Shown here: positions 55,085-64,000 of the stretch, piece after piece
How positions within the stretch are numbered: position 1 is the stretch's first letter
Layout of the letters: the number at the start of each line of letters is the position of its first letter
Origin: Parasteatoda lunata
Taxonomy: Eukaryota > Arthropoda > Arachnida > Araneae > Theridiidae
DNA length: 64,000 nt
Assembly: GCA_949128135.1 (NCBI GenBank)
Contig: OX421974.1
Coordinates: 47,618,020-47,682,019 of the forward strand
Direction: 5' to 3'
Position numbers and translations under genes: made by a program
The notes under the pieces: generated by a model
Database searches by the model: none
What the model was told of the DNA's origin: nothing
The model's input: the letters and a program-made list of their open reading frames with translations, nothing else

Positions 55085-58000
55085 TATTTCAAGCAACTCA
55101 TTTTTGTATGTATTTATTTATGCCATATAAAATTTGGAATTAAGTGTCCATATAAAATTTGGAAAATTATATACAAAAATAAGGTCTGAAATATCGCTAT
55201 TTTATAAACAGAATATATTTTAGTTCACCGTTTTTCTATGAAATAAGTAATTTAATAATTAAATAATTTAATTATAAAAATTTTAATTTAATTATAAAAA
55301 TTATAATTTAATTATAAAAATTATAATTTAATTATAATTTAATTATAAAAATTATAATTTAATTAGAAAAATTATTATTTAATTATAAACACTATAATTT
55401 AATTATAATTTAATAATAAAAATAAATTTAAATTATTTAAAATTTACGTTTAACCTATACACTGCCAAAACTCGTGTACTAATTAATTTTTTTTTTAAAT
55501 TTCTCTTAGCAAAACAAAAGTTTACACAATCACGGAAACATATGAACAATATATTAGTTAAAATTATGTTTTTTCAAAAAACGAAAGTGATATTTACATT
55601 AGAAAATATCAATTTAATTTAAACGCTAGTATGTTTGATTCTTTTCAAATGTATCTTTTTAGCACATTTCATGGAGGAAAGAGTACAATGTCGATACACT
55701 CTTGACTGACTATCAACTTCCTGAAGTAAGTAAATTTTTTTAATTAAACATGAGAATTTAAAATAAGATAAATCAGAGTAAAATGCTAAAAATGTAAGAA
55801 CAAATAAGAAATACTTAAGTCATTTTCACAAAAAAAGTTGTACTATTTTTTAAGCACTGTCTTATACGTGAATGTAAAAGCTGCATAGTTTCGAAATCAT
55901 TTAGTGAAATATTTGACAATTTCAATCTTAGTATCCTTACCTAGCATGTTCCTAACTTTGCAAGGCAAATTGTTCAGTTTTTTAAACAAAACTCAGAATC
56001 CCATGGAATTCGAATGCTTTTTTGGGATTAACTCGCACATTGTTTGCAATAAAAAGTAACTCAATTAAAAGTAACTTAAGTAACTAGCGTTGGTTGCCCT
56101 CACAAGGTTTATAATAAAGAGAGATAATTCTGACTGAAAACACAAAAGCTATATTCTTTAATTTTAACTCTAGAATCTGTTTAAGCAGGCGTAAAAGGGA
56201 ATCGAAATATAATCAAATCGAAATTAATAAAGCATCAATTAATTAAATTTAATTAAATTATAATTAATATAAGGGTGAATAAGGGTATAATTAATATAAG
56301 GGTGTTTAATCAATTTTATCAAATCAAACAAATCAATAATCAAACCAAAATCAATTTTAAGATAAAATATTCGTTATATGTAATGTTAACTGTTTGTTCA
56401 TATTTTTTATCAATGTATTTTCAAAAATAACTTCTAGGATCAAGAGTTATAATTATATAAAATTATCTGCGGCTTTTTATAGGTTCTTGGAAAGTATGGA
56501 CCAATAAATGTGCTTGGTCAAGATAAGGATGGCTGTCCAGTAATCTATTCCGGGATTGGAAAAGCAGACGATAAAGGCGAGTAAAATATTTAAATTTGTC
56601 TTATCCGATCAAAGTAAAATTCTAGATTAAATATATTTTCGGTATAGATTATTAATTTAAGTTACCCGGCTGAGTGAAAATCGGCAATTTTGACGAAAAT
56701 TTCGTTCTTTTATTATTATTACTACCCATATTTTATCTTTAGTTTAATAGCTTTCCAAAACATTTAAATTTTTGTTCTCTGACTTTTTGAAATGAAACTA
56801 TAGAAAACCGATAGTAAACTAAAAATTACGAAACCGGACGTAAATTCCCAAAGCCGAAACTAATTTTTTTTTCACTTATGTTTCAGTATTTTAACCTTTT
56901 TTTTTTAATTTTACAAACAATATTTTTAAAGGAAAAAAATTTATCTTCAGAAATTAATTTTCGAATAATACATTTTTTTGTTGTCAGAATTTTCCTGCAT
57001 TTTAAAAGCATTTTCAAATGAATATTGATTTTGAGGAAAAAATCTTTATGCTAACACAAATAGCAAAAGAAAGTTTGTTTTAGAATTCTTTGAAATTTTA
57101 TATGCAGATTTTGAATAATGTTAGCAGTTTGTTGAAATAAAATTTAAGGTTTAACTATGAATTTGTTATTTTTCATCAAGCTTTAAGTCAAAATATTTTA
57201 AAATTTTCCTTAAAAATCCAATATTTAACAGTATATTTCGTTCCATTTAATTGTCTTTTTTTAAAAAATTTTTTAAATTTTGGTTCAAAACACTGGTACT
57301 CACATTATTAATCCCCCCCCCAAAAAAAATCGAAATTTATGCATTACAATTTGTTGTAGAGTTGTTACACTGGTAATCACATTATTAATCCAAGAAAAAA
57401 GAAATTCGAAATTTATGCATTACAATTTGTTGTAGAGTTGTTAGCGTGAGATGAACAATTTGTTATCAAATTTGAACTTATTTGGAAAAATGTCTTTGTG
57501 AACTTCACTTTAAATTTATAATTTTAGGACCCCAGCTTTGTAAGAATAATACATTTAAATCTTTGTATTAAAAAGTAATGCTGTGGAAACCAGTTGGATA
57601 CCTTATTATTATCTATTAATTTTATTTAATTACTGATTATTTTTTTTATTTTTCGTTACACAAACATGTTTTTGTAAAAGCTTATAAATAATCACTAAAA
57701 AATTAAATGAGAGTCTTGTAACGCAATATCATAATGATTTTTCAGGTATTCTGAACTCTGTGAAGAAGATTGAAATATTTAAACTGAATTTATTGCGGAC
57801 AGAAACAGCATTAGACATGTTGAAACAGGAAAATGAAAAGGTAAGCCTGAGGTATATAGTTTATATATTTTTAAGGTTGTAACGCTATGAGTAAGAATGA
57901 AAACTTAATCGATTTTTATAGCCAGAAATTTTAATCGAATATTTTTATATTTTACTTTTTGTGTTTGAATATTTTAAAATTCAGTTTTAAGTTCGGTAAT

Positions 58001-58620
58001 ATAAATGTACTTTTTTAAAATTTCATTTACGATTATTTTATACGCTTGCTCGTACTTTTTAGCAAATACTTAATATAATTTTAAACGTCGTATAAATAAA
58101 ACTACGATTCAACTTTGTCGAATTGATACAATATCGAAGCGAAATTCACGCTATAATAATTTCATCATCATAATAAAACACAGCAGTGGTTTAGGGGATA
58201 TAGCCCGCGCATCCAAATGAAGTGAATGAGGTTCGAATCCCAGCGATGACTAGTTACTATTATTATCTGTAAATATTATGCATGGACTGTAGCAAATCAC
58301 TCATCATTGTAGTCCGATATGTAACTCATCAACTACTGTAAAAAAGTCAGTTTTTAAAATAAAGTTTTGCATTTGCAACTACAAATGAGTTCAGTTTTGC
58401 ACTACTTAAATATTTTTTTTTACTCAGGAAGTGTGCTTGGAAAACTTCATTTCATCACTCACTCATACTATTATTATTATTATTATTATTATTATTATCA
58501 TTATCATCATCATCATCATCATCGTCGTCGTCATCATCATCATTATTAAATATTACTATTTAAATATTTTGTTTTTACTCAAGAAGTGTGCTTTCAAAAC
58601 TTCATTTCATCACTCACCCA

Positions 58621-58677
<57 letters not shown>

Positions 58678-58700
58678 CATTATTATTATCATTATTATTA

Positions 58701-58734
<34 letters not shown>

Positions 58735-61700
58735 CATCATCATCATCATTATCTTCATCATTAATATTATTATTATTATTATTATGTTGTTATTATTTGA
58801 CCCAGATAAGAAATATATTTCCAAAAAGTAATTTCTTAAGCATGATGGCCTGAAATATATTAAGATACATTACAAAATTGTTTGATAAACCATATAAAAT
58901 TTTAATTAAAATTCGAAAATTTAGTTTCTTTTTATTATTTTCTTTCATCTAAAGCAACTTAAATACGCTAATTAGTTAGTGCAGAAGATATTTTAAGTTG
59001 AGAAATCAGACAAGAAAACATACTTTCTCAGAATAAACATACCCTTTTTACAATGAATTCAAATTTCGAAATAGAAAGGGTAGTTGCAATCTGGAAAATA
59101 TAATCCTAATAGTTTGATCAAGAGGGCGGTCTGAAGTTTGGACACATTATTGTTAATTTTAATATTTGTGAGTTTTTCCATATCTCAATGATTTTTAACA
59201 AATTAAAAAAATTTTGCACACAATTATAAAATTCGTTTATCCAAAGGTAAATTCATGCAAAAAATAATTTTTAGTGACTATTTATTATTTTTAACTATTT
59301 TATTTATCAGTCGAAAAAATTTTGAAATGTAAAATATACAATTTTTACGTCTTTTTAAAGTAATTTTACATGGAAAAATACAAAATTCGAGCAAAATTGG
59401 TCAAACAGCTTTTGAGAAATTATATTTTGAAGAAGTCGTATTTTTAGCAAATGTGAGGTCATCCCTTCGGATCATTAAGGTAGAGTCCCTAAACATGAAG
59501 ATCCGATCGTTGGATCAAACGTTATTCAGGGTGGTCCTTTTTATTTTTATGCTTCATTAATCTTTCCTTCATTAATAATTAATTTTTTGTACTTCATTGC
59601 ATTATATATGTAACTGAATAAAATAGATAGTTTTGATAATTCATAGTTTTTCAAATTTCACAAATACGACATCGGGACTCCTAGGACATGAAATGATGAC
59701 TTTTTTGAGAATGACCCACATAATTATAAAAGTTCTTTTTAATTGTCTTTGAATGACAGCTATTCTTGGTGCGTAGTGGTACGTAATGTTTATTTAATCA
59801 ATTTGACTTCACCCCATACAAAAAATCAAAAATTATGTTCCAAAATCACTTCTAGCGTACTATTATAATCAGCTTATTAAATAAAAAGATCTAAGTTCAT
59901 GACGTGTTAAATTTAAGCAATGTTCTATATTACCCATTGGCAAAATGGGTGTTTTGTTATAGCTTTGATGGCTTTATTTGGACGGCATCACACTTTTCAA
60001 CTGTGTTCGAGAGTAATAGTAAACAGCGCGCATGCGTCGTCATTGCATGCGTTGCTATGGCGACCGCTGCTGTTTGATAAAATTTTTAGAATTCTTTTTT
60101 CACTTTTAATTTTGTTATGCATTAAGTTGGGAAATTTATCTTCAAGATATGGTACCAGAGAGATCTTATGAATCTTGTGAATAAAAAAGAATTTCAAAAT
60201 ATCGTCATTTGAACTTTTTTTTTGTTTTTATTGTTTTATTTAAGATTCAGATATTCAAACCTACAATTCAAACTGGATTGTTTTCAATACTAATTCAGGT
60301 GAATATCACAATAATGAGGGTCCCAAACTGATTGACTCGGTCCAAAAGGTTAGAGTTGAAGCAGGAAAAAAAATTAGATAACAACCATTTTGCCAATGGG
60401 TAACCTGTGATCGCCGAAAGGCGATCAAAATTTTTTTAATTTAGAATTTTAGCTTCGAGTATATTGATCATTATCCCATTTCACTGAAAGCAGGGTATTG
60501 TTAATTAGATTGAAAGCATTTAGTGAATAATAATTTTTTTCTTCTTCCCAGAATGGAAAACTCAATACAACAGTTGTTTACATATACGATTTTGACCAGC
60601 TGACATTCTCTATGGCCACAAACAAAACAGGTAAATTTAGAACAAACTAATAAAATTGAAGAATTTTGTTTGATATTTAATTAAAATTTTGCTTCCTGCA
60701 CATTAATGTGCATATCATGAATCACGTATTTTAAATCACAATATTTTAAAATGTATCAATATTTTGAGTCCATAAATTCAAATTTTGAATTAATTTCTTT
60801 CTATTCTTTTGTTTCCATATAATTTATAAATTGGAAAAAGTGTAAATATTCATTTTTAATACAACAAACATTGCCGAAAACGTTAATAAGTAGGGAATTT
60901 CGGATTTTAGAATTATGAAGTGTTCCTAGCATTCAAAATTACATTTTACTAATTTTAAAAACAAAATTAGCATTTATTAGAATAATATTATAGTTTTAAT
61001 TCATATTTAACTTATGAAAAAATTTTCATTTTTATTAGTTGTTGAAACGTTAATAACTTGGATAACCATGTACCAAGACAATTATCCTGAGAGAATCAAA
61101 GCAATTTACGTCATTAATGGTAAGAAAGATCTCAAGTAATACAAATTATTGCTACTTTTAATATAGTTTTAAGCAATTTATTTATGAAAATAAATAAGTT
61201 ATTTATAAGAAAATAAATTCAAATAAATAAGTTAGGCAAGGTATTTTTTTCTTGATTGTCAATGAAATTTCGGATTCAATTTTTGTTTTTTCTTTTGGGA
61301 AAAACTAATTTATTTAAAGATACTATTTTAAACTAATTATTTTAAATTGCGATGGTTTCAAAACGAACCAATATCAATTTGCTTATTAAAAAATTAAAAA
61401 TATCTCAAAGTATTGATTTGACATATGCTAAATAATTACTGATATTTTATTATAAGTCACAAAGTCAGACACAAAAACGTATTTTTTTCTTTAAAAACAT
61501 TTCATACCTTTTTTTCGATGAATTTGGATTTTTGACACTATAAATACGGTTGGTAGCCGTAATCTAGGAAATAAGGTTCCAATAGTTTAGTGAGGAAAGC
61601 TATCAAAGCTTGGGCACCTTAACGTTAATTTCCCTTTGTACGCACAGCTAATAAAATATATTATGAACATTTCTATAGAAAAAAATCACCATTTCTGGAG

Positions 61701-63791
61701 GATTTTTAATAGTATGGAAGTTATTCTATGCAAAAAATATTTTTTATTAAATACTTATTATTTTTTCTTATTTATTTAATAATAGTTAAACTAATTTTTA
61801 ACTGTAAAGTATGAAACTTTTTGCATCAAATAAAGTCGTCTTTTAAAAGACGACTTTTTTTTAAAAAAAAAAGATGACTTATTTATGACGGTTTATTATT
61901 TATTATTACTTATTATTATTACTTATTACTTATTATTACTTATTATTACTTATTATTACTTATTATTTAAAAAATTCAATTTCTAAGGAATTATAAGATC
62001 TATTTTGTGTAAATTTGATAATTTGCCTCATAAAATTACACTCTTTAAAACGATGCAAAAAATTGTATACCTTACAAGAAAAAATTAAATCAGTGCTTAT
62101 TAAAAACACTTTTCTGTTATGCCACCGAGGGACTTTTAAAAAAACGAGGGGTTAAACTTGGAAATTTTTAATAATTTATAACTTGATAATTACACTTCGA
62201 AATGTATGAAATAAATTATGGTACTTTCGGGTTGACCGGGTGCAAAGAAATTCCACTATTTTTGATTTATTTACTTATTTTTATTTCATTTAATTTGTAT
62301 GTGTTTAAAAATAAATAAATAAATAAATAATGTTAGCGAAGTTCTACAGTTTTGGCAGTTCTATATTTTGCACTCGACAAACCAAAAGTACCTAAATTTT
62401 ATTTATTATTTTTCTAACTTTAAAAACTACCTGTAAAGAGGATTTACCCCGATTAGTCAGTGGCACTCTCCTAGTAAACCCGATTGTCAGCTTTTAATAT
62501 AATTCATGAAAGTATGAAAGCGTACTGTAACGTATCATAAGCTATATAAATAACTGTTCAGTTTTTTTATAAAAAACTTTATTTCACAAACAACACAAAC
62601 AGTAACAACAGATATGAAGTACCCGTAACGGGATAGTGAAAAGATCATAAACCGTAACGGGATATAAGGAAACTCAAATTCCAAAACAAAAACTAATCTA
62701 AAGAAAACCAACAACTCTGTCGTTCTAAAAATTGACTTCTAATTTTATCGTCTGCTTATATTTTATTGTTTATCTCTTTATGTGTTTATTTTATTTTATT
62801 CACGCTTTTGCTAACCCGTTATTTTTTTAAATATTTCTACTTTTATTCATGCTTTTGCAAATCAATTATCTTTTTTATACTTTTAGACTTTATAGTACCT
62901 AAACTTATTTGATAATAAATAAGACTGTATGTAATTTAGTAATATCAACATATTTACTTTTTCAGCACAATTTTACTTTACCTTACTTTTTTCTGCTTTG
63001 AAATTCTTTGTTGCGTCTGCTGTTCTGAAGAAAGTTCATTTTTATGGAACAGGTAAGTTTTGCAAGAATAGAAACTCGTCTATTCTCATTTGCATAATCT
63101 CTCAAAGACACTTTGTTAACTGTCATAAACAGCAGGAAACAAATATTCAAGGAAAAATAGGTGTTTGTTGATAATGATATTTCATATATTCTTACTTCAA
63201 TCATGAAATTTTTGACAACAGTGATATTTTTGACAACAATGATATTTTTGACTGCATTTTATATTAAAAAAATTACGCAATTATTTTTTTAACAATTTTT
63301 TTTCAACAATTTTTTTTAAAAGTTTGCTGGAGTACTGTTGCAGCATTCAGTTCAGTTAATAAATTAACATATATCATTTTCTAAACATTTGTATTAAATT
63401 TTAATTTTTTTTTTTACTTCAGATAAGAAAAATGCTCCAAAAGCATGAAAATTTACACTAACAATATTTATCGATCCACAGAAAATTTAAGTAAAAAAAA
63501 AGAAAAAGAAACTTTCCTTTAAAGTCAATTCTGGTTATTTCAATTTTTTAACATAATTAATCTCATAGAGTTTCCTTCCAACAAGTGGTTATAATGAGAA
63601 AAGTTAAGTAAAGAAAAAATTAAGAATTTTATATGAAATTGCATAATAAGTTAATGTTATTTTCTGAAATTCGTTTTGTTTCAGAGGGTTGGAAAGAGGA
63701 CTTACAGGAAATAATTTCTCCAGAAGTATTACCTGTATTCCTTGGAGGAAAACGAACCGACCCCGATGGTAACCCCCTCTGCAAGAGTATC
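49520..63791 (+). CDS. SEC14L2-like: SEC14-like lipid-transfer protein, copy B, exons 1-10 (3' end outside window)
   Basis: Coding segments are 49520-49603, 49882-49957, 54690-54733, 55663-55725, 56483-56576, 57746-57840, 60552-60630, 61039-61119, 62966-63052 and 63685-63791. They join in frame into 270 codons, M1 (MGLKSSDDSRP) to the end of the CRAL-TRIO domain. The ATG was chosen because it follows an acceptor in the only open frame joining exon 2, and family proteins start at a similar distance from the ARDFNMKNAESMLRKH segment. CRAL-TRIO N-terminal helices span about residues 20-80 and the lipid-binding lobe about 90-265. The GOLD-domain exons 11 and 12 should lie just past the right edge. 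All seven exons shared with copy A have identical lengths, and residues agree at about 88% by hand count. No disabling change was seen, so both copies look functional. Role: cytosolic binding and exchange of a hydrophobic ligand, identity unknown. Confidence 0.9.
49882..49957 (+). CDS. SEC14L2-like: copy B exon 2
   Basis: The exon encodes LKKRTLTEVSDKMLEDPSLF then YRFLK, part of the CRAL-TRIO N-terminal helices. The acceptor is tttattttag and the donor AAAG|gtaagc. The donor region is duplicated 31 bases downstream (aatg|gtaagcact). Confidence 0.88.
50012..50633. mobile_element. MITE (family D), copy 1
   Basis: One end reads cactgttagaaatttctcgg; the other, on the opposite strand, reads cactattagaattttcattc. 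Conserved inner blocks include gttaaacggatggacagact, gtagctgtaaatggg and gttgacagatcc. The 622-bp copy is non-coding. It has the opposite orientation to the copy at 52216. Confidence 0.75.
51051..51514. mobile_element. MITE (family B), copy 2
   Basis: It begins actgagaagaaaaaaaaatc and ends taccagaatattttcatatg. It aligns along its length with 46336-46822 (ggttaaaactatcag, ttttatcatgata, catggcataaaatccc, gattttattaaccaga). Frames at 51387-51873 pass through it and are not genes. Confidence 0.65.
52216..52825. mobile_element. MITE (family D), copy 2, TA-flanked
   Basis: The left end cactattaaaattttccttc and the right end, read on the other strand, cactgtcagaaatttctcgg are the two ends of copy 1 in reverse. 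TA flanks both sides (52214-52215 and 52826-52827), which fits the Tc1/mariner superfamily. A tRNA-like ggactcgaac word on the minus strand lies inside. Confidence 0.8.
52991..53235. mobile_element. MITE (family D), copy 3, truncated and inverted
   Basis: This is the reverse complement of 52216-52470. Both share agctcggcttttcgtaagtt, gtttacggaa and the terminal ccttctaaaattacggtaat. TA follows the end (53236-53237). With copy 2 it forms a long inverted repeat with a 520-bp loop inside intron 2 of copy B. Confidence 0.82.
53238..54084 (+). other. part of intron 2 of copy B, nothing recognised
   Basis: AT-rich; no supported feature. Confidence 0.4.
54085..54605 (+). repeat. tandem array, about 102-bp unit x 5, before copy B exon 3
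   Basis: The word aaccgataca or a variant occurs at 54121, 54223, 54326, 54431 and 54532. Each is followed by an aaaataaatatt word and a tgaaaatatt(g/t)tatt(c/t) block. The units are clearly diverged. Minus-strand frames of 62-68 residues here are products of the repeat. Confidence 0.85.
54690..54733 (+). CDS. SEC14L2-like: copy B exon 3
   Basis: The exon encodes (A)RDFNMKNAESMLRK, matching human RARSFDLQKSEAMLRKH at the end of the CRAL-TRIO N-terminal domain. The acceptor is tatttaaag and the donor AAG|gtaagt. Confidence 0.9.
55052..55083. repeat. poly-A tract
   Basis: An A run of about 32 bases in intron 3 of copy B, possibly the tail of a degraded retroposon. Confidence 0.8.
55255..55435 (+). 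repeat. short tandem array (ttataatttaattataaaaa)n
   Basis: Roughly 19-20-bp units of pure A/T repeat about eight times in intron 3 of copy B. Confidence 0.8.
55663..55725 (+). CDS. SEC14L2-like: copy B exon 4
   Basis: The 21 codons HISWRKEYNVDTLLTDYQLP plus E. The acceptor is tttttag and the donor GAA|gtaagt. It differs from copy A by a single residue. Confidence 0.92.
56483..56576 (+). CDS. SEC14L2-like: copy B exon 5 (ends at a GC donor)
   Basis: The exon encodes VLGKYGPINVLGQDKDGCPV then IYSGIGKADDK and the first base of Gly. The acceptor is tttttatag. The donor AAAG|gcgagt is the same GC-type donor as in copy A. Confidence 0.9.
56577..57745 (+). other. intron 5 of copy B
   Basis: The intron aligns with copy A intron 5 and holds the empty site of the family 2 SINE (56645-56667). 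A local duplicate (ttatgcattacaatttgttg and following bases) occurs at about 57336 and 57414. Confidence 0.65.
57746..57840 (+). CDS. SEC14L2-like: copy B exon 6
   Basis: The exon encodes (G)ILNSVKKIEIFKLNLLRTE and on to LKQENEK. The acceptor is tttttcag and the donor AAG|gtaagc. It completes the Gly codon across the GC-AG intron. Confidence 0.92.
58181..58265 (+). mobile_element. tRNA-derived SINE head fragment (family 1-like)
   Basis: The fragment reads agcagtggtttaggggatat then aatgaggttcgaatcccagc. A and B boxes are present but the body is missing. It is followed by plain AT-rich DNA in intron 6 of copy B. Confidence 0.65.
58407..58625 (+). repeat. local duplication flanking the triplet runs
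   Basis: The words tactcaggaagtgtgctt and acttcatttcatcactcac at 58421-58466 recur at 58576-58618 as tactcaagaagtgtgctt and acttcatttcatcactcacc. Each copy is followed by its own triplet run, so flank and microsatellite were duplicated together. Confidence 0.85.
58467..58548. repeat. (TTA)n/(TCA)n/(TCG)n triplet microsatellite
   Basis: An impure triplet run that grades from ATT to ATC and GTC units. Long poly-Ile, poly-Tyr and poly-His frames over it are artefacts. Confidence 0.95.
58620..58785. repeat. (TTA)n triplet microsatellite, long
   Basis: About 55 triplets, mostly ATT with ATC interruptions, in intron 6 of copy B. Confidence 0.96.
58950..59180. repeat. interspersed intronic repeat, relative of 8968-9215
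   Basis: It shares gaaatcagacaagaaaacat and actttctcagaataaacata with the arms in copy A intron 8 and with about 61450-61600. Family and ends are unknown. Confidence 0.5.
60026..60064. promoter_or_regulatory. NRF1-like and RFX X-box-like sites in intron 6 of copy B
   Basis: An isolated GC-rich patch holds GCGCGCATGCGTC (60026-60038, NRF1-type) and GTTGCTATGGCGAC (60051-60064). The second fits the RFX X-box palindrome GTTRCCATGGYAAC with few mismatches. It could be an alternative promoter or enhancer, or a mobile-element remnant. No transcript evidence is available. Confidence 0.35.
60552..60630 (+). CDS. SEC14L2-like: copy B exon 7
   Basis: The exon encodes NGKLNTTVVYIYDFDQLTFS then MATNKT. 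The acceptor is cttcccag and the donor ACAG|gtaaat. Confidence 0.93.
61039..61119 (+). CDS. SEC14L2-like: copy B exon 8
   Basis: The exon encodes (V)VETLITWITMYQDNYPERI then KAIYVIN. The acceptor is tttattag and the donor AATG|gtaaga. Confidence 0.93.
61440..61650. repeat. interspersed intronic repeat, relative of 8968-9215 and 58950
   Basis: It contains cagacacaaaaacgtatttt and later aatagtttagtgaggaaagc...cttgggcacctt, echoed at 59106-59150 by aatagtttgatcaagaggg...tttggacaca. Confidence 0.5.
61885..61970. repeat. (TTATTAC)n-type microsatellite
   Basis: Imperfect ttattatta/ttac units over about 85 bp in intron 8 of copy B. Confidence 0.9.
62966..63052 (+). CDS. SEC14L2-like: copy B exon 9
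   Basis: The exon encodes (A)QFYFTLLFSALKFFVASAV then LKKVHFYGT. The acceptor is tttttcag and the donor ACAG|gtaagt. It is the most conserved exon between the copies (two changes). Confidence 0.93.
63685..63791 (+). CDS. SEC14L2-like: copy B exon 10 (last exon in window)
   Basis: The exon encodes EGWKEDLQEIISPEVLPVFL then GGKRTDPDGNPLCKSI. The acceptor is tgtttcag and the donor ATC|gtaagt, phase 0. The unspliced frame continues VSKSVVFFGTSKSP to a stop at 63834-63836. Confidence 0.93.
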
Positions 63792-64000
63792 GTAAGTAAA
63801 TCGGTTGTATTCTTTGGAACCTCAAAATCCCCATAATATTAATTCCTTTGGAATAGATATAAGGAACAATAGGGAAACAAAGAAGAAGAGAGAGTTAAGA
63901 CAAGAAGCATATTGGGCCCATGAAGGTAAAATTGCGATAACTATCCTATCAATTACCTAGCGTAAATTTCAGTACCATAAACAAAGAATGAAAACATTTG

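Noticed and set aside
58367..58853. Long poly-Ile, poly-Leu, poly-Tyr and poly-His open frames on both strands
   Set aside because: They are translations of (TTA)n/(TCA)n triplet repeats inside an intron.
63604..63834. Antisense frame opposite copy B exon 10
   Set aside because: It is a shadow of the conserved sense exon. There is no independent coding evidence.

Overview
The window is AT-rich eukaryotic DNA from an arthropod, most likely a spider. This assignment is inference from the gene family, the very long introns, the base composition and the style of the SINEs; no sequence search was possible. The only convincing host genes are two tandem copies, on the + strand, of a SEC14-like gene of the SEC14L2/3/4 type (CRAL-TRIO lipid-transfer domain followed by a GOLD domain). 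Every exon was found by splice signals, by reading frame and by comparing the two copies. Nearly all long ORFs in the window are chance frames.

Copy A occupies about 1.07-17.8 kb. Its first three exons lie upstream of the window, and exons 4-12 (340 codons) run to a stop at 17813. Copy B starts with its ATG at 49520. Exons 1-10 (270 codons) are present and the last two, encoding the GOLD domain, lie beyond the right edge. The seven exons seen in both copies have identical lengths and phases. They differ at about 25 of 202 residues by hand count, so this is a fairly recent tandem duplication. Several introns still align. Both copies use a GC-AG intron after exon 5.

The roughly 32 kb between the genes, and the introns, are filled with mobile DNA. 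There are tRNA-derived SINEs of at least three families, and a 5S-rRNA-derived SINE with a clear target-site duplication plus two older relatives. A short LTR-retrotransposon-like (TRIM) element lies in copy A. There is a non-autonomous Helitron with both ends and a second Helitron 5' end. A deleted Tigger/pogo element keeps its CENP-B-type DNA-binding exon and a PIP-box-like C-terminus but lacks the catalytic core. A Tc1-like transposase relic and the 3' end of a non-LTR retrotransposon are also present. There is a 0.9-kb foldback element and several MITE families with TA-flanked termini.

Tandem arrays are frequent: 51 bp x 9, 304 bp x 3, about 102 bp x 5, an approximately 38-bp palindrome-bearing array just upstream of the copy B start, and triplet microsatellites. 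No CRISPR array, operon, prokaryotic gene or convincing free-standing tRNA gene was seen.

The two genes should act in the same process: cytosolic transfer or sensing of hydrophobic ligands (phosphoinositides, tocopherol- or squalene-like lipids) with a GOLD domain for membrane or protein contacts. The most interesting observations are the shared GC-AG intron, a conserved read-through of exon 10 that could yield a GOLD-less isoform, the filled/empty SINE site between the paralogues, the 5S-derived SINE family, and the nesting of a young 51-bp array inside an older diverged repeat next to a truncated retroelement.
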